11,857 bases of DNA from Planctomycetia bacterium (GTDB lineage: Bacteria > Planctomycetota > Phycisphaerae > Phycisphaerales > SM1A02), in contig SYHM01000158.1 of the NCBI GenBank assembly GCA_005799205.1, forward strand, positions 1 to 11,857. Reading direction: 5' to 3'. Below are positions 1 to 6,897 of this stretch, one piece after another. How positions within the stretch are numbered: position 1 is the stretch's first letter; the number at the start of each line of letters is the position of its first letter. The position numbers and the translations under genes were made by a program. The notes under the pieces were generated by a model. The model saw nothing but the letters and a program-made list of their open reading frames with translations. It did not search any database and had not been told where the DNA came from.

Positions 1-5
1 GCATT

Positions 6-31
6 CGCCTTGCAGGCGAGCACTGTGCTCG
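6..31 (+). promoter_or_regulatory. Paired inverted repeats in the rpsA leader
   Basis: Two adjacent inverted repeats lie 28 to 54 bases before the rpsA start. CGCCT/AGGCG is at 6-10/14-18 with a 3-base loop. CGAGCAC/GTGCTCG is at 17-23/25-31 around a single central T. They share two bases, so both can form only if one is shortened. No Shine-Dalgarno and no TA dinucleotide is present in bases 1-59, so neither a promoter nor a normal ribosome site is visible. In enterobacteria the rpsA leader also lacks a strong Shine-Dalgarno and is folded and autoregulated by S1. A similar role here is inference. The repeats could instead be the end of an upstream terminator outside the window. Confidence 0.35.
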
Positions 32-59
32 TCCGCGCATTTCAAAGACCCCCCACCCC

Positions 60-1844
60 ATGGTTGATTACAACTTAATTGAAGACATCGCACTCGATCG
101 AGACGCCGTCACGCTGCAGTTGCGTGAAGCATTCGGAGATCGAGCCATCACCACCGACCTCAGCGCCATTTTGGAGAAGGCCGGAGCATCGATTGGCGCC
201 CCCAATAGCGTCATCAAAGGCACGGTGGTGTCCATCAGCGGTGACTTCGTCATTGTGGATGTGGGTCTCAAGAGCGAAGGTCAGATCTCGAAGGAAGAAT
301 TCGACGAAGCTGGAGGAGTCTCTCCTGGTGACACGGTCGATGTTCTGCTCGAAGAAATCGATGACGGCGAGGGAAACATCGTCATCTCGAAGCGCAAGGC
401 CGACCGCATCCGCGGATGGGAAACGCTCCTACAGTCCAAGAAGGAAGGCGATGCCGTTGAAGGCAAGGTCCTTCGCAAGATCAAGGGAGGGCTGCTCGTC
501 GACATTGGCGTCCCCGTCTTCTTGCCTGCGTCACAGGTCGACGTTCGTCGCCCAGGCGATGTCGGCGATTTCGTCGGGCGCACGATTCGCGCCGCGGTCC
601 TCAAGATCGATCTTGAACGGCGAAACATCGTCATCAGCCGCCGCAAGTTGATCGAAGTCGAACGCGAAGATGCTCGCCGCAACCTGCTCACGCAGGTCAA
701 GGAAGGCGACATCGTCAAGGGAACTGTCACGAACATCGCAGAATTCGGCGCATTTGTCGACCTCGGCGGAATCGACGGACTCCTGCACATCACCGATATG
801 TCGTGGGGACGAGTCGGCCATCCGACCGAAATCGTCCGCATCGGTCAGGAGATCGAAGTCAAGGTGCTCAACATCGACCGCGAGCGCGAGAAGGTTGCGC
901 TCGGACTCAAACAGCGCGAGCCAAGCCCGTGGGAAGAGATCGAGAAGAAGTACCCAGTGGGCGCCCGCGTGCACGGCTCGGTTGTGAGCCTGATGTCATA
1001 CGGTGCGTTCGTCCGCCTCGAAGACGGCATCGAAGGCCTCGTGCACGTCAGCGAGATGTCGTGGACTCGTCGCGTGAACCATCCAAGCGAGATCGTGCAA
1101 GTCGCCCAAGAGATCGACGTGGTGGTGCTCGACTTCAACAAGGACAAGCTCGAGATTTCGCTCGGCATGAAGCAGTGCGAAGTGAATCCGTGGGACCTCG
1201 TTGCAGAGCATTACCCAGTTGGAACGGTTGTCACAGGCAAGGTTCGCAACCTCGCCAACTACGGTGCATTCATCGAGATCGAAGCTGGAATCGACGGACT
1301 GCTGCATATCTCAGACATGTCGTGGACCAAGAAGATCGCGCACCCGAATGAGATTCTCAAGAAGGGCGACGACATCAAGTGCGTGGTCATCGAGGTTGAT
1401 CAGGAGAAGCAGCGCGTTGGGCTTGGCGTCAAGCAACTCACTGAAGATCCATGGGTCGAAGCGATCCCTGGCGCCTATCGGCCTGGCATGATCGTCAAGG
1501 GAACCGTCACCAAGATCACCAATTTCGGCGTCTTCGTCGAGCTTGAGGATGGCCTTGAAGGTCTCTTGCACATCTCCGAACTGAGCGACCAGAAGGTCGA
1601 GAACCCGATGGACATCGTGAAGGCCGGTCAAGAAGTCGATGTCAAGATTCTTCGAGTCGACACCGATGACCGCAAGATCGGACTCAGCCTCAAGCGTGCT
1701 CAGTGGGGCAACGCGACGGCTGGTCGGGATGAGGCGCCATCAACAGAAGATGATGCATTTATCCTGCCGCGCAAGAACAAGCCGACAAAGGGCGGCATGG
1801 ATAGCCACGGCGCACTTGGAACTGACAAGATCCAGCGCGACTGA
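60..1844 (+). CDS. rpsA: 30S ribosomal protein S1, six S1 domains
   Basis: This encodes 594-residue ribosomal protein S1, the RNA-binding protein that holds mRNA on the 30S subunit for initiation. Six OB-fold S1 repeats are visible at about residues 50-113, 131-196, 217-285, 302-371, 389-458 and 476-545. Repeats 3 to 6 carry the typical GAFVDLGGIDGLLHITDMSW pattern and end in VALGLKQ or IGLSLKR. The first two are more divergent, as in proteobacterial S1, where they bind the ribosome. An N-terminal extension of about 50 residues precedes repeat 1, longer than in E. coli S1, and a charged tail of about 49 residues follows repeat 6. The ATG at 60 is the only ATG before repeat 1 that gives a sensible N terminus. 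The frame stays open to the left edge without another start of merit. There is no Shine-Dalgarno, which is common for this gene. A strong terminator follows, so it ends its transcription unit. Confidence 0.97.
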   Translation: MVDYNLIEDIALDRDAVTLQLREAFGDRAITTDLSAILEKAGASIGAPNSVIKGTVVSISGDFVIVDVGLKSEGQISKEEFDEAGGVSPGDTVDVLLEEIDDGEGNIVISKRKADRIRGWETLLQSKKEGDAVEGKVLRKIKGGLLVDIGVPVFLPASQVDVRRPGDVGDFVGRTIRAAVLKIDLERRNIVISRRKLIEVEREDARRNLLTQVKEGDIVKGTVTNIAEFGAFVDLGGIDGLLHITDMSWGRVGHPTEIVRIGQEIEVKVLNIDREREKVALGLKQREPSPWEEIEKKYPVGARVHGSVVSLMSYGAFVRLEDGIEGLVHVSEMSWTRRVNHPSEIVQVAQEIDVVVLDFNKDKLEISLGMKQCEVNPWDLVAEHYPVGTVVTGKVRNLANYGAFIEIEAGIDGLLHISDMSWTKKIAHPNEILKKGDDIKCVVIEVDQEKQRVGLGVKQLTEDPWVEAIPGAYRPGMIVKGTVTKITNFGVFVELEDGLEGLLHISELSDQKVENPMDIVKAGQEVDVKILRVDTDDRKIGLSLKRAQWGNATAGRDEAPSTEDDAFILPRKNKPTKGGMDSHGALGTDKIQRD

Positions 1845-1850
1845 GCCGAC

Positions 1851-1889
1851 CAGTTATCTCCCGCAGTTATCTCCTGCAGTTATCTCCTG
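1851..1889 (+). repeat. Three tandem 13-bp repeats after rpsA
   Basis: The unit CAGTTATCTCCTG occurs at 1851-1863 (with C for T at position 12), 1864-1876 and 1877-1889, head to tail with no gap. The array starts 7 bases after the rpsA stop and ends 9 bases before the terminator stem, so it lies in the 3' untranslated part of the rpsA mRNA. The unit length is not a multiple of three and the array is outside any supported gene. It may be slippage-prone filler or a protein or RNA binding array; the sequence alone does not decide. Confidence 0.9.
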
Positions 1890-1898
1890 CAAAAGCAA

Positions 1899-1935
1899 CG
1901 ACGGCCTGCGATAAATCGCAGGCCGTCGCGCTTTT
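1899..1935 (+). terminator. Intrinsic terminator of rpsA
   Basis: A perfect 13-bp inverted repeat, CGACGGCCTGCGA at 1899-1911 and its complement at 1916-1928, flanks a TAAA loop. It is followed by CGC and a short T run (1932-1935). Stem strength and position 54 bases after the rpsA stop fit a Rho-independent terminator, although the T tract is short. It is the only convincing terminator in the window. Confidence 0.85.
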
Positions 1936-2199
1936 CGGCACATCCTGCACTCGCATGCTCGGACGTGTCTCCCCATCCGCCCTGCCGCCCCCCGAAGGGG
2001 GGTGTCAGTGCCGAAAATGGCGTTCAATTCAGAGGATGGCCAGGAATGAAAGAATCGTCAGCAGCGCAAGACGCTGGCGTGTGACCTCGTATGGAATGAT
2101 TCGGTGTATCAACATCACAACACTCGTATCGAACTGATCTGCGGGACTCACACTCGAGTTCCGTTTCCAAGCGGCCTGATCACACGCGTGATCGCCCCG
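1936..2199. other. Intergenic spacer with no supported gene
   Basis: No reading frame here looks like a real protein. The short open frames lack start signals and family resemblance. The stretch holds a CCCCCC-GAA-GGGGGG hairpin at 1988-2002 without a following T run, a weak CAGCG/CGCTG hairpin near 2061-2075, and the GATCAC/GTGATC palindrome described separately. The rest shows nothing recognisable. It probably serves as the upstream region of the operon starting at 2212. Confidence 0.5.
2178..2193. promoter_or_regulatory. Candidate operator palindrome GATCACACGCGTGATC
   Basis: Two 6-bp arms, GATCAC and GTGATC, flank a 4-bp centre. The palindrome ends 6 bases before the proposed -10 box at 2200-2205 and covers where a -35 element would lie. 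That position suits a repressor or activator site for the downstream operon. No regulator family is identified; this is inference from geometry. Confidence 0.35.
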
Positions 2200-2205
2200 T
2201 ACACT
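2200..2205 (+). promoter_or_regulatory. Candidate -10 box (TACACT), leaderless start of 2212 gene
   Basis: TACACT matches TANNNT and is followed by exactly 6 bases and then the ATG at 2212. A transcript would therefore begin at or next to the start codon. No clear -35 is seen. The same geometry precedes the genes starting at 8222, 10152 and 10195, which raises confidence. Confidence 0.6.
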
Positions 2206-2211
2206 CGCAGA

Positions 2212-4017
2212 ATGGCGCGATTCTGGAGTGTTGCCACAATTTGTCGAGTTTTTTTGGCCGTTTTTTCGTTCAGCATCGCATCGACCCCTGCCGTTGCGGA
2301 CGCAACGCTCGATGCTTGGCAGGAATGCCGCAGGTGGGTGGATGCGGGCAAGATCAGTCGCGACAATGGGAAAGCGAATCCCCAGTGGTGGTCGACCGTT
2401 GTGCTCCTTCGGCTTGATGGGCGCATTGCTGGGGTCGGCGAGGCACATGGGGAGGATTGCCTTACCAAGGCGGCCTCCGCTGCTCTGCTCGACGCCTCGC
2501 AGCGGAACCGGTCAAGCGCTTCTGATCAACACGATCCGCAGTGGCAGCGAATGACCCTCGAGCTTGAGAGCGGATTCGAGCCAGAACCACTCATCGGTGC
2601 GACCTACGCGCAAGCCGCGAGTGAGATCGAGCCAGCGCTCGATGGGATCGCAGTTCGCCGCGGAGATCAGTGGGCCCTAGCGCATCCGTCTGTGCTTCAG
2701 GCGCTCAATGCCGCAGCCTCGCCTGAACAGACACTGCTCTCGCTCGTGCTCCAACTCGGATTGCCGGCACGCGAACTCGCTGACCTCACCGCGAGTGAGC
2801 GCATCGGGCTCTATCGGTTTCGAACGACGCGCATGGTGCAACCCACCGCATCAGCAGGTCCAGCACTTGTTTTTCGTGGATCGCGCACCCAGCAAGCGCT
2901 CACTCCATCGCAGGCGTGCATCGAAGCTGGTGCCCTTGCAGATTCGATCGTGGGGTGGTTCGATCGTTCGATGATCCGCGTCCCTCAGGGGGACGAGCCA
3001 TCAGCAACGCGAGCGAACGCTGCACTCAGTGCACTTGGGCTCCGGGGTGACTACCTGCCGAGCGATGGCACCGATTCTGCACTCTGCGCGCCTCCAGCCG
3101 AACAGGCGCTCAGCGCCTACGCGCTTGCGCGATTTGCATCACTCAATGACCCGACGAGCGCCCGCACGACTGCGGCGCGCGCGCTATCGATTGAGCTCCT
3201 CGAAGCGCTTGGCGAGGTCTCGGAGGTCGAAGGTGATCCCTTGGCCACGTCGAAGGCAGTCTCGTGGATCGTGATGGCCGGCGTTGAGCTCGGCGCTGAG
3301 TTAGAGAACTCGGCCCATGCGAACGCGCTCTGGCGCAACGCCTTGGGCACCTTGGCGAAAGCAGGTATCGCGGGCGATCCGCTCGAGCAGGCGCTCGCCG
3401 CAGCCGCGCTCGCGGCAGTCGATCGCGCTGGACGCCCTGCGATCGACCACGCACTCCTTGTCGAACAAGTCGGCGCGCTCTGGCAGTCGACTGAGCGCGG
3501 ACAATTGGTTGGAGTCCTTGGGTGGTTGCTCTGCGCGGATCGATCGCTCAATTGTTCATCAGGGATCCACGCGGACCTCGCGCGAGCCGCGCGCGCAGCG
3601 CTCTCGCGTGCGCAGCTTGGGATGGATGAGCGCGCTCTTGAAGTGGAGCGAGTTCCGATCGACCTCGTAGGCGCCTTCTCTCTCTCAGGATTCGGGAGTC
3701 ACGGCGCAAGCGCACAATCGGCCCGGCCAGGCCACGCGCTTGCCCTGATGCTTGCAGATGAGCAGTTCACTCCCGTGGGAGAGCAGTTCCGTGCGCGTGC
3801 GATGCAAGTTGCTCTCATTCGATTTCTGCGCCAGTTGGCATATGACGAGGTCTCGTCGTATCTCGCGCCCGATGCGAGAAGGACGAGCGGAGCCCTTCGG
3901 TCGGCGCCGTGGGATTCCCGTGTCTCTGTCGCAGGAAACGCACTCGCTTTGCTGTGTGTCAAAGAGTCCGAAGTCGCATTGATTCGGCTCAATTCCGTGC
4001 TCGAACCCATGCCCTAG
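2212..4017 (+). CDS. Secreted helix-rich protein of unknown function
   Basis: This is a 601-residue protein that I cannot assign to a named family. Residues 1-29 form a clear signal peptide: MARFWS, a hydrophobic core around residues 8-23, and a probable cleavage site after PAVA (29/30). The mature protein is therefore exported. It is rich in Ala, Leu, Arg and Glu and predicted mostly helical. Near the start of the mature part a segment reads WWSTVVLLRLDGRIAGVGEA. The C-terminal part (LIRFLRQLAYDEVSSYLAP, then SGALRSAPWDSRVSVAGNAL) recalls alpha/alpha-toroid repeats of terpene-cyclase-like proteins, but that is a weak inference. The frame extends 36 codons upstream to 2104. The start at 2212 is chosen because it places the signal peptide at the N terminus and sits 6 bases after a TANNNT box. 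The next gene follows after 28 bp, so co-transcription is likely. A role in the envelope alongside the next two genes is inferred from context only. Confidence 0.8.
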   Translation: MARFWSVATICRVFLAVFSFSIASTPAVADATLDAWQECRRWVDAGKISRDNGKANPQWWSTVVLLRLDGRIAGVGEAHGEDCLTKAASAALLDASQRNRSSASDQHDPQWQRMTLELESGFEPEPLIGATYAQAASEIEPALDGIAVRRGDQWALAHPSVLQALNAAASPEQTLLSLVLQLGLPARELADLTASERIGLYRFRTTRMVQPTASAGPALVFRGSRTQQALTPSQACIEAGALADSIVGWFDRSMIRVPQGDEPSATRANAALSALGLRGDYLPSDGTDSALCAPPAEQALSAYALARFASLNDPTSARTTAARALSIELLEALGEVSEVEGDPLATSKAVSWIVMAGVELGAELENSAHANALWRNALGTLAKAGIAGDPLEQALAAAALAAVDRAGRPAIDHALLVEQVGALWQSTERGQLVGVLGWLLCADRSLNCSSGIHADLARAARAALSRAQLGMDERALEVERVPIDLVGAFSLSGFGSHGASAQSARPGHALALMLADEQFTPVGEQFRARAMQVALIRFLRQLAYDEVSSYLAPDARRTSGALRSAPWDSRVSVAGNALALLCVKESEVALIRLNSVLEPMP

Positions 4018-4034
4018 CGCCTATCCTCACTCAC

Positions 4035-4040
4035 GGAGGT
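4035..4040 (+). promoter_or_regulatory. Shine-Dalgarno GGAGGT deciding the 4046 start
   Basis: GGAGGT lies 5 bases before the ATG at 4046. It is the only strong Shine-Dalgarno seen in the window, and it belongs to an internal operon gene rather than a first gene. A TATCCT at 4022-4027 just upstream could give a second, very short-leader transcript, but the gap of 18 bases to the ATG differs from the other promoters. Confidence 0.85.
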
Positions 4041-4045
4041 TTGCC

Positions 4046-5182
4046 ATGGTCTCGACCACTCTCTGGTTTCCCCGCCTACTGGTGTTGAGCGCCCTGCTCA
4101 ACGCAGTCGCCAGCGCCGATTCCTTCGGGCAGAGCGCTCCGCCGAAAGCCAACCCTCCGCTCGTGGCAAACCCCGCGAAGTCTCCTTCGCCAGTGCCAGC
4201 CCCAGCGAAGGCGCCAACCCAGAACCCAGCACAGACCAGTGCCCCGCTCGATTCGCCGAGCGTCGAGCTGCTGAGCGATGCACCCGACATCCTCTTTGCA
4301 CTGATGCACGCCGAGATCACTGTCGATTTCGACGAGACGCCTGCCAAGGACGCGCTCGCGTACATCCAGCAAGTCCTTCAGGTGCAGATGCTCGTTCGAT
4401 GGCAGAGCGAGAAAAACCCAACTGGGATGGACCCCGAAGAATCCGTGACGCTCAAACTGCAGCGTGTTGCAGCACTCACCGCGCTTGAAGGGGTCTTGGA
4501 GCAACTCTCAACTGAGGATGCCTGTACTTGGCAGTTGCGTCGCGGATTCCTCGAAGTTGGAACGAAAGCAAATCTTGCTCGGCCAGGCGCCCGTGAGACG
4601 AAGCTGTACCCGATCAAAGACCTCCTCTACGAAGTCCCCTACTTCGACAACGCACCGAACTTCAACATTGACGCCGCATTCAATCAAGGCGGTGGTGGCG
4701 GAAATGCCGGTGGTGGAGGTGGTGGAGGGGGCATGGGAGGTGGAGGCGGATTCGGTGGTGGTGGCGGTGGTGGCGGCGGGGGTGGTTCGGGAGGAGGCGG
4801 AGGCGGCAGCCTGTTTGGAAACGCAGGAGCGAGTCCCGAGCGCGAAACGGACGCTGCGAAATCGCTCCGACTAATCGAACTCATCAAGACACTGGTCGAA
4901 CCAGATGCTTGGATCAATGACTGGGCGTTTATCGACTACACGCAGGGCTGCCTTGTGGTGCGCGCCCCCGATTTCGTGCACCGCGCGCTTGGTGGATATG
5001 AGTTTCTTCCGCCGCCACGCATGGTGAACCAGAGTGGCGCGGGGCGGTACGTCTCAATGACCGTTCCGATGACATTTTCACAGCTTCGCGGCTTTACACC
5101 GGCGAGTGTGAGTGGCTCTGCGGGAGGAAGCGGTTTTGGAGGCGGAAGCGGTGGTAGTGGCGGAGGCGGACCGACTCCGTGA
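4046..5182 (+). CDS. Secreted secretin/STN-like domain protein with poly-Gly linker
   Basis: This is a 378-residue exported protein. Residues 1-24 are a signal peptide (hydrophobic LLVLSALLNAVASA), followed by a Pro/Ala-rich linker to about residue 67. Residues 83-175 look like a secretin N0 or STN-type domain: VDFDETPAKDALAYIQQVLQ, then SVTLKLQRVAALTALEGVL, and a closing beta strand. Residues 188-199 (YPIKDLLYEVPYF) and 275-316 (LIELIKTLVEPDAW through GCLVVRAPDFVHRAL) match the repeat style of planctomycete secretin-related proteins. Residues 215-254 are a linker with 35 glycines in 40, and the C terminus is again Gly/Ser-rich from about 356. No secretin beta-barrel is present, so it cannot form the channel itself. 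It may be a periplasmic or surface scaffold. It follows the secreted protein by 28 bp and overlaps the glycosyltransferase start. The domain call rests on pattern recognition, not a profile search. Confidence 0.85.
   Translation: MVSTTLWFPRLLVLSALLNAVASADSFGQSAPPKANPPLVANPAKSPSPVPAPAKAPTQNPAQTSAPLDSPSVELLSDAPDILFALMHAEITVDFDETPAKDALAYIQQVLQVQMLVRWQSEKNPTGMDPEESVTLKLQRVAALTALEGVLEQLSTEDACTWQLRRGFLEVGTKANLARPGARETKLYPIKDLLYEVPYFDNAPNFNIDAAFNQGGGGGNAGGGGGGGGMGGGGGFGGGGGGGGGGGSGGGGGGSLFGNAGASPERETDAAKSLRLIELIKTLVEPDAWINDWAFIDYTQGCLVVRAPDFVHRALGGYEFLPPPRMVNQSGAGRYVSMTVPMTFSQLRGFTPASVSGSAGGSGFGGGSGGSGGGGPTP
4688..4807 (+). repeat. Low-complexity GGN tract encoding the glycine linker
   Basis: About 120 bases made almost only of GGT, GGC, GGA and GGG codons, interrupted by single Asn-Ala, Met, Phe and Ser positions. 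Codon choice within the tract is mixed, so the amino acid rather than a DNA repeat unit appears to be selected. The G runs on the + strand could form weak G-quadruplex structures and could vary by slippage. Confidence 0.9.
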
Positions 5183-6897
5183 CTGGACGGCGGGCACGCG
5201 AGGCAATCGCACGCCTCTTCGAACTCGCGCTTGCGGTGGGCTTTCTCGCGATTGTCTCGATAGACACCAACCGGCTCGCCACATTCTTTTCGCATGCATT
5301 ATTGACTGAGCGATCGGGGGTATCGATCCGGCCAGTCACCCTGCAAGGTGCGCAGCTCGTTCGGATCGCTGCACTCATCGCCGCGGTCGGGTGGTGCACG
5401 ATTCCGCCACTGATTCGGCGAGTTGCGCAGCCGATGAGCTTGCCGATTGCGCGCCAACACACGTCGCATCGCCAAATGCTTCTCCTTGGCGTGATCTTGC
5501 TGCTTGGACTCACAGAGCGTGTGTGGCGGCTAAGTGAAAGTTTGTGGTTCGACGAGATCTCAGCACTCATCGACTACGCGCAGTACGGTCCAGGGGCAAT
5601 CGTCGCGACGTACTTCGTTCCGTCAAACCATGTCCTGCACACGCTGCTGTCATGGGGTGCAATCACACTCGCGGGTGGTGTGAGTGAACCGATCCTGCGG
5701 TTCCCCGCACTTCTTGCAGGACTCGCGACCATCCCAGCGGTCGCGATGCTCGCGCGCGAATGTCTGCTCTGGCGAGTCGAGAGCGCCGATCGTCCATCGG
5801 TGTCGTTGACCTATCTGGCGGCTGCACTCGCGACGCTCTGCCCCATCCTCGTGCTTGAATCAGTGGAGGCGCGGGGGTATTCACTGATGATCCTCTTTTC
5901 GGCGCTCGCGTCCACGCACTTCTTGCGCGGGTGGCGCACAGGAAGTGGCATTGCGTGGATCGTCTACACACTTCTGTGCGCGCTAGGCATCTGGTCTCAT
6001 TTGACTTTTGTGGCGCTCCCCGCGAGCCATGCGCTCATCGCCATCACGTTGGCACTACAACGCACCGCAACGGCTCATGATCGCGCGGCGGCGAAGGCTG
6101 CGTTCGCGAGCCTCGCTCTTGCAGCGATCACGGTCTTCGCGCTGCTCGCTCCCCTGCTTCCTGAATTGTTCAGCATCCGCAGTGAGTTTCAGGCACTCGA
6201 CGGAGATGAGCCATCACTGCTTTCGCGCGAAGGCTTCCATGTGATTCTCGGCCTTGGCGGCTCGTGGACCCTCTGGAGTGCGATCCCTGGGTGCGCGCTC
6301 TGTGCTATCGGAATCGCTCGCTCGCGGCACGATCAAGCGCGCCGCGTACCACTGGCCGTGACGCTGTGTGGATTGCCCCTCCTCGTGGTGGCGACTGCTC
6401 TCGCGGGCAGCTGGATGTATGCACGCTTTGCGCTCTTCGCGCTTCCTGGTGCGGTCCTCGCCATCGCACTGGGCCTCTTGGACCTCGGGTCAAAGCGACT
6501 CGTGACAGGTGCAACGATCACACTTGCCGCCGCGTGGACGATCAGCCTCGCGTACCTGCCACAAAAGCAGCCGATCCGCGATGCCGTCGCGTTCATCGAC
6601 GAGCGCGACACGAGCGCGACCTCGGTTGCGAGTGCTGGGCTCCCAGACAATGTGGTCGCGTACTACGGGGTGCTTCGTGGGCTCGACATCGCCAACGCAG
6701 GCAGCGGAGGGCGCGACATCGCCGCGCTGCCCCTGCACACTAGATGGCTGATCGTCCTCTACCCACAGTCGCTCACGACCGAAGGACGCGCCGCCATCGC
6801 GCGCGACTGGACGCATGTACACACGTTCTTGGGATGGGTCGACTGGACGAATGGTGATGTCGTCGTGTATTCGCGGCGGATCACCGCGCTGCCCTAG
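5179..6897 (+). CDS. GT-C family membrane glycosyltransferase (PMT/ArnT-like)
   Basis: This is a 572-residue polytopic membrane protein resembling the PMT_2/ArnT group. That group moves a sugar from a polyprenyl-phosphate donor to protein, lipid or polymer on the outer face of the inner membrane. After two N-terminal membrane segments (about 13-28 and 55-80) and another at 99-112 comes the first-loop motif SLWFDEISAL. Its Asp125-Glu126 matches the catalytic acidic pair of the family. It is followed by PSNHVLH (148-154) and SEPILRFPALLAG (169-181), a typical GT-C signature. About eight further hydrophobic segments run to residue 460. A soluble C-terminal region (about 465-572) follows. The gene starts with GTG at 5179, and its GTGA overlaps the TGA of the preceding gene, so translation is probably coupled. 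The substrate is unknown. The neighbour suggests an envelope or secreted target, which is inference. The stop overlaps the stop of the convergent permease gene. Confidence 0.85.
   Translation: MTGRRAREAIARLFELALAVGFLAIVSIDTNRLATFFSHALLTERSGVSIRPVTLQGAQLVRIAALIAAVGWCTIPPLIRRVAQPMSLPIARQHTSHRQMLLLGVILLLGLTERVWRLSESLWFDEISALIDYAQYGPGAIVATYFVPSNHVLHTLLSWGAITLAGGVSEPILRFPALLAGLATIPAVAMLARECLLWRVESADRPSVSLTYLAAALATLCPILVLESVEARGYSLMILFSALASTHFLRGWRTGSGIAWIVYTLLCALGIWSHLTFVALPASHALIAITLALQRTATAHDRAAAKAAFASLALAAITVFALLAPLLPELFSIRSEFQALDGDEPSLLSREGFHVILGLGGSWTLWSAIPGCALCAIGIARSRHDQARRVPLAVTLCGLPLLVVATALAGSWMYARFALFALPGAVLAIALGLLDLGSKRLVTGATITLAAAWTISLAYLPQKQPIRDAVAFIDERDTSATSVASAGLPDNVVAYYGVLRGLDIANAGSGGRDIAALPLHTRWLIVLYPQSLTTEGRAAIARDWTHVHTFLGWVDWTNGDVVVYSRRITALP

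Noticed and set aside
281..841. Long minus-strand frames inside rpsA and other frames inside the large genes
   Set aside because: They are shadows typical of GC-rich coding DNA, overlap genes with clear family matches, and show no motifs of their own.
1851..1889. Three 13-bp repeats as a CRISPR array
   Set aside because: The units are contiguous with no spacers and far too short, and no cas gene is present.
1988..2002. CCCCCC-GAA-GGGGGG hairpin as a second terminator
   Set aside because: No T tract follows, and a strong terminator already stands 50 bases upstream. It remains only a possible structure.
1955..2137. 60-residue open frame in the spacer after the rpsA terminator
   Set aside because: It runs across the C6/G6 hairpin, has no start signals, and its product is a Cys/Arg-rich chance sequence without any familiar motif.
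2104..2211. Longer N terminus of the secreted protein from the ATG at 2104
   Set aside because: It would bury the signal peptide behind 36 polar residues and cover the palindrome and the -10 box. The ATG at 2212 gives a proper signal peptide.
4022..4027. TATCCT before the 4046 gene as a leaderless promoter
   Set aside because: The gap to the ATG is 18 bases, not 6 to 8, and a strong Shine-Dalgarno is present, so the gene is better read as an internal operon gene. A short-leader secondary promoter is not excluded.
4684..4917. Poly-proline protein on the minus strand
   Set aside because: It is the antisense reading of the glycine-rich linker (GGN read as CCN) and has no support of its own.
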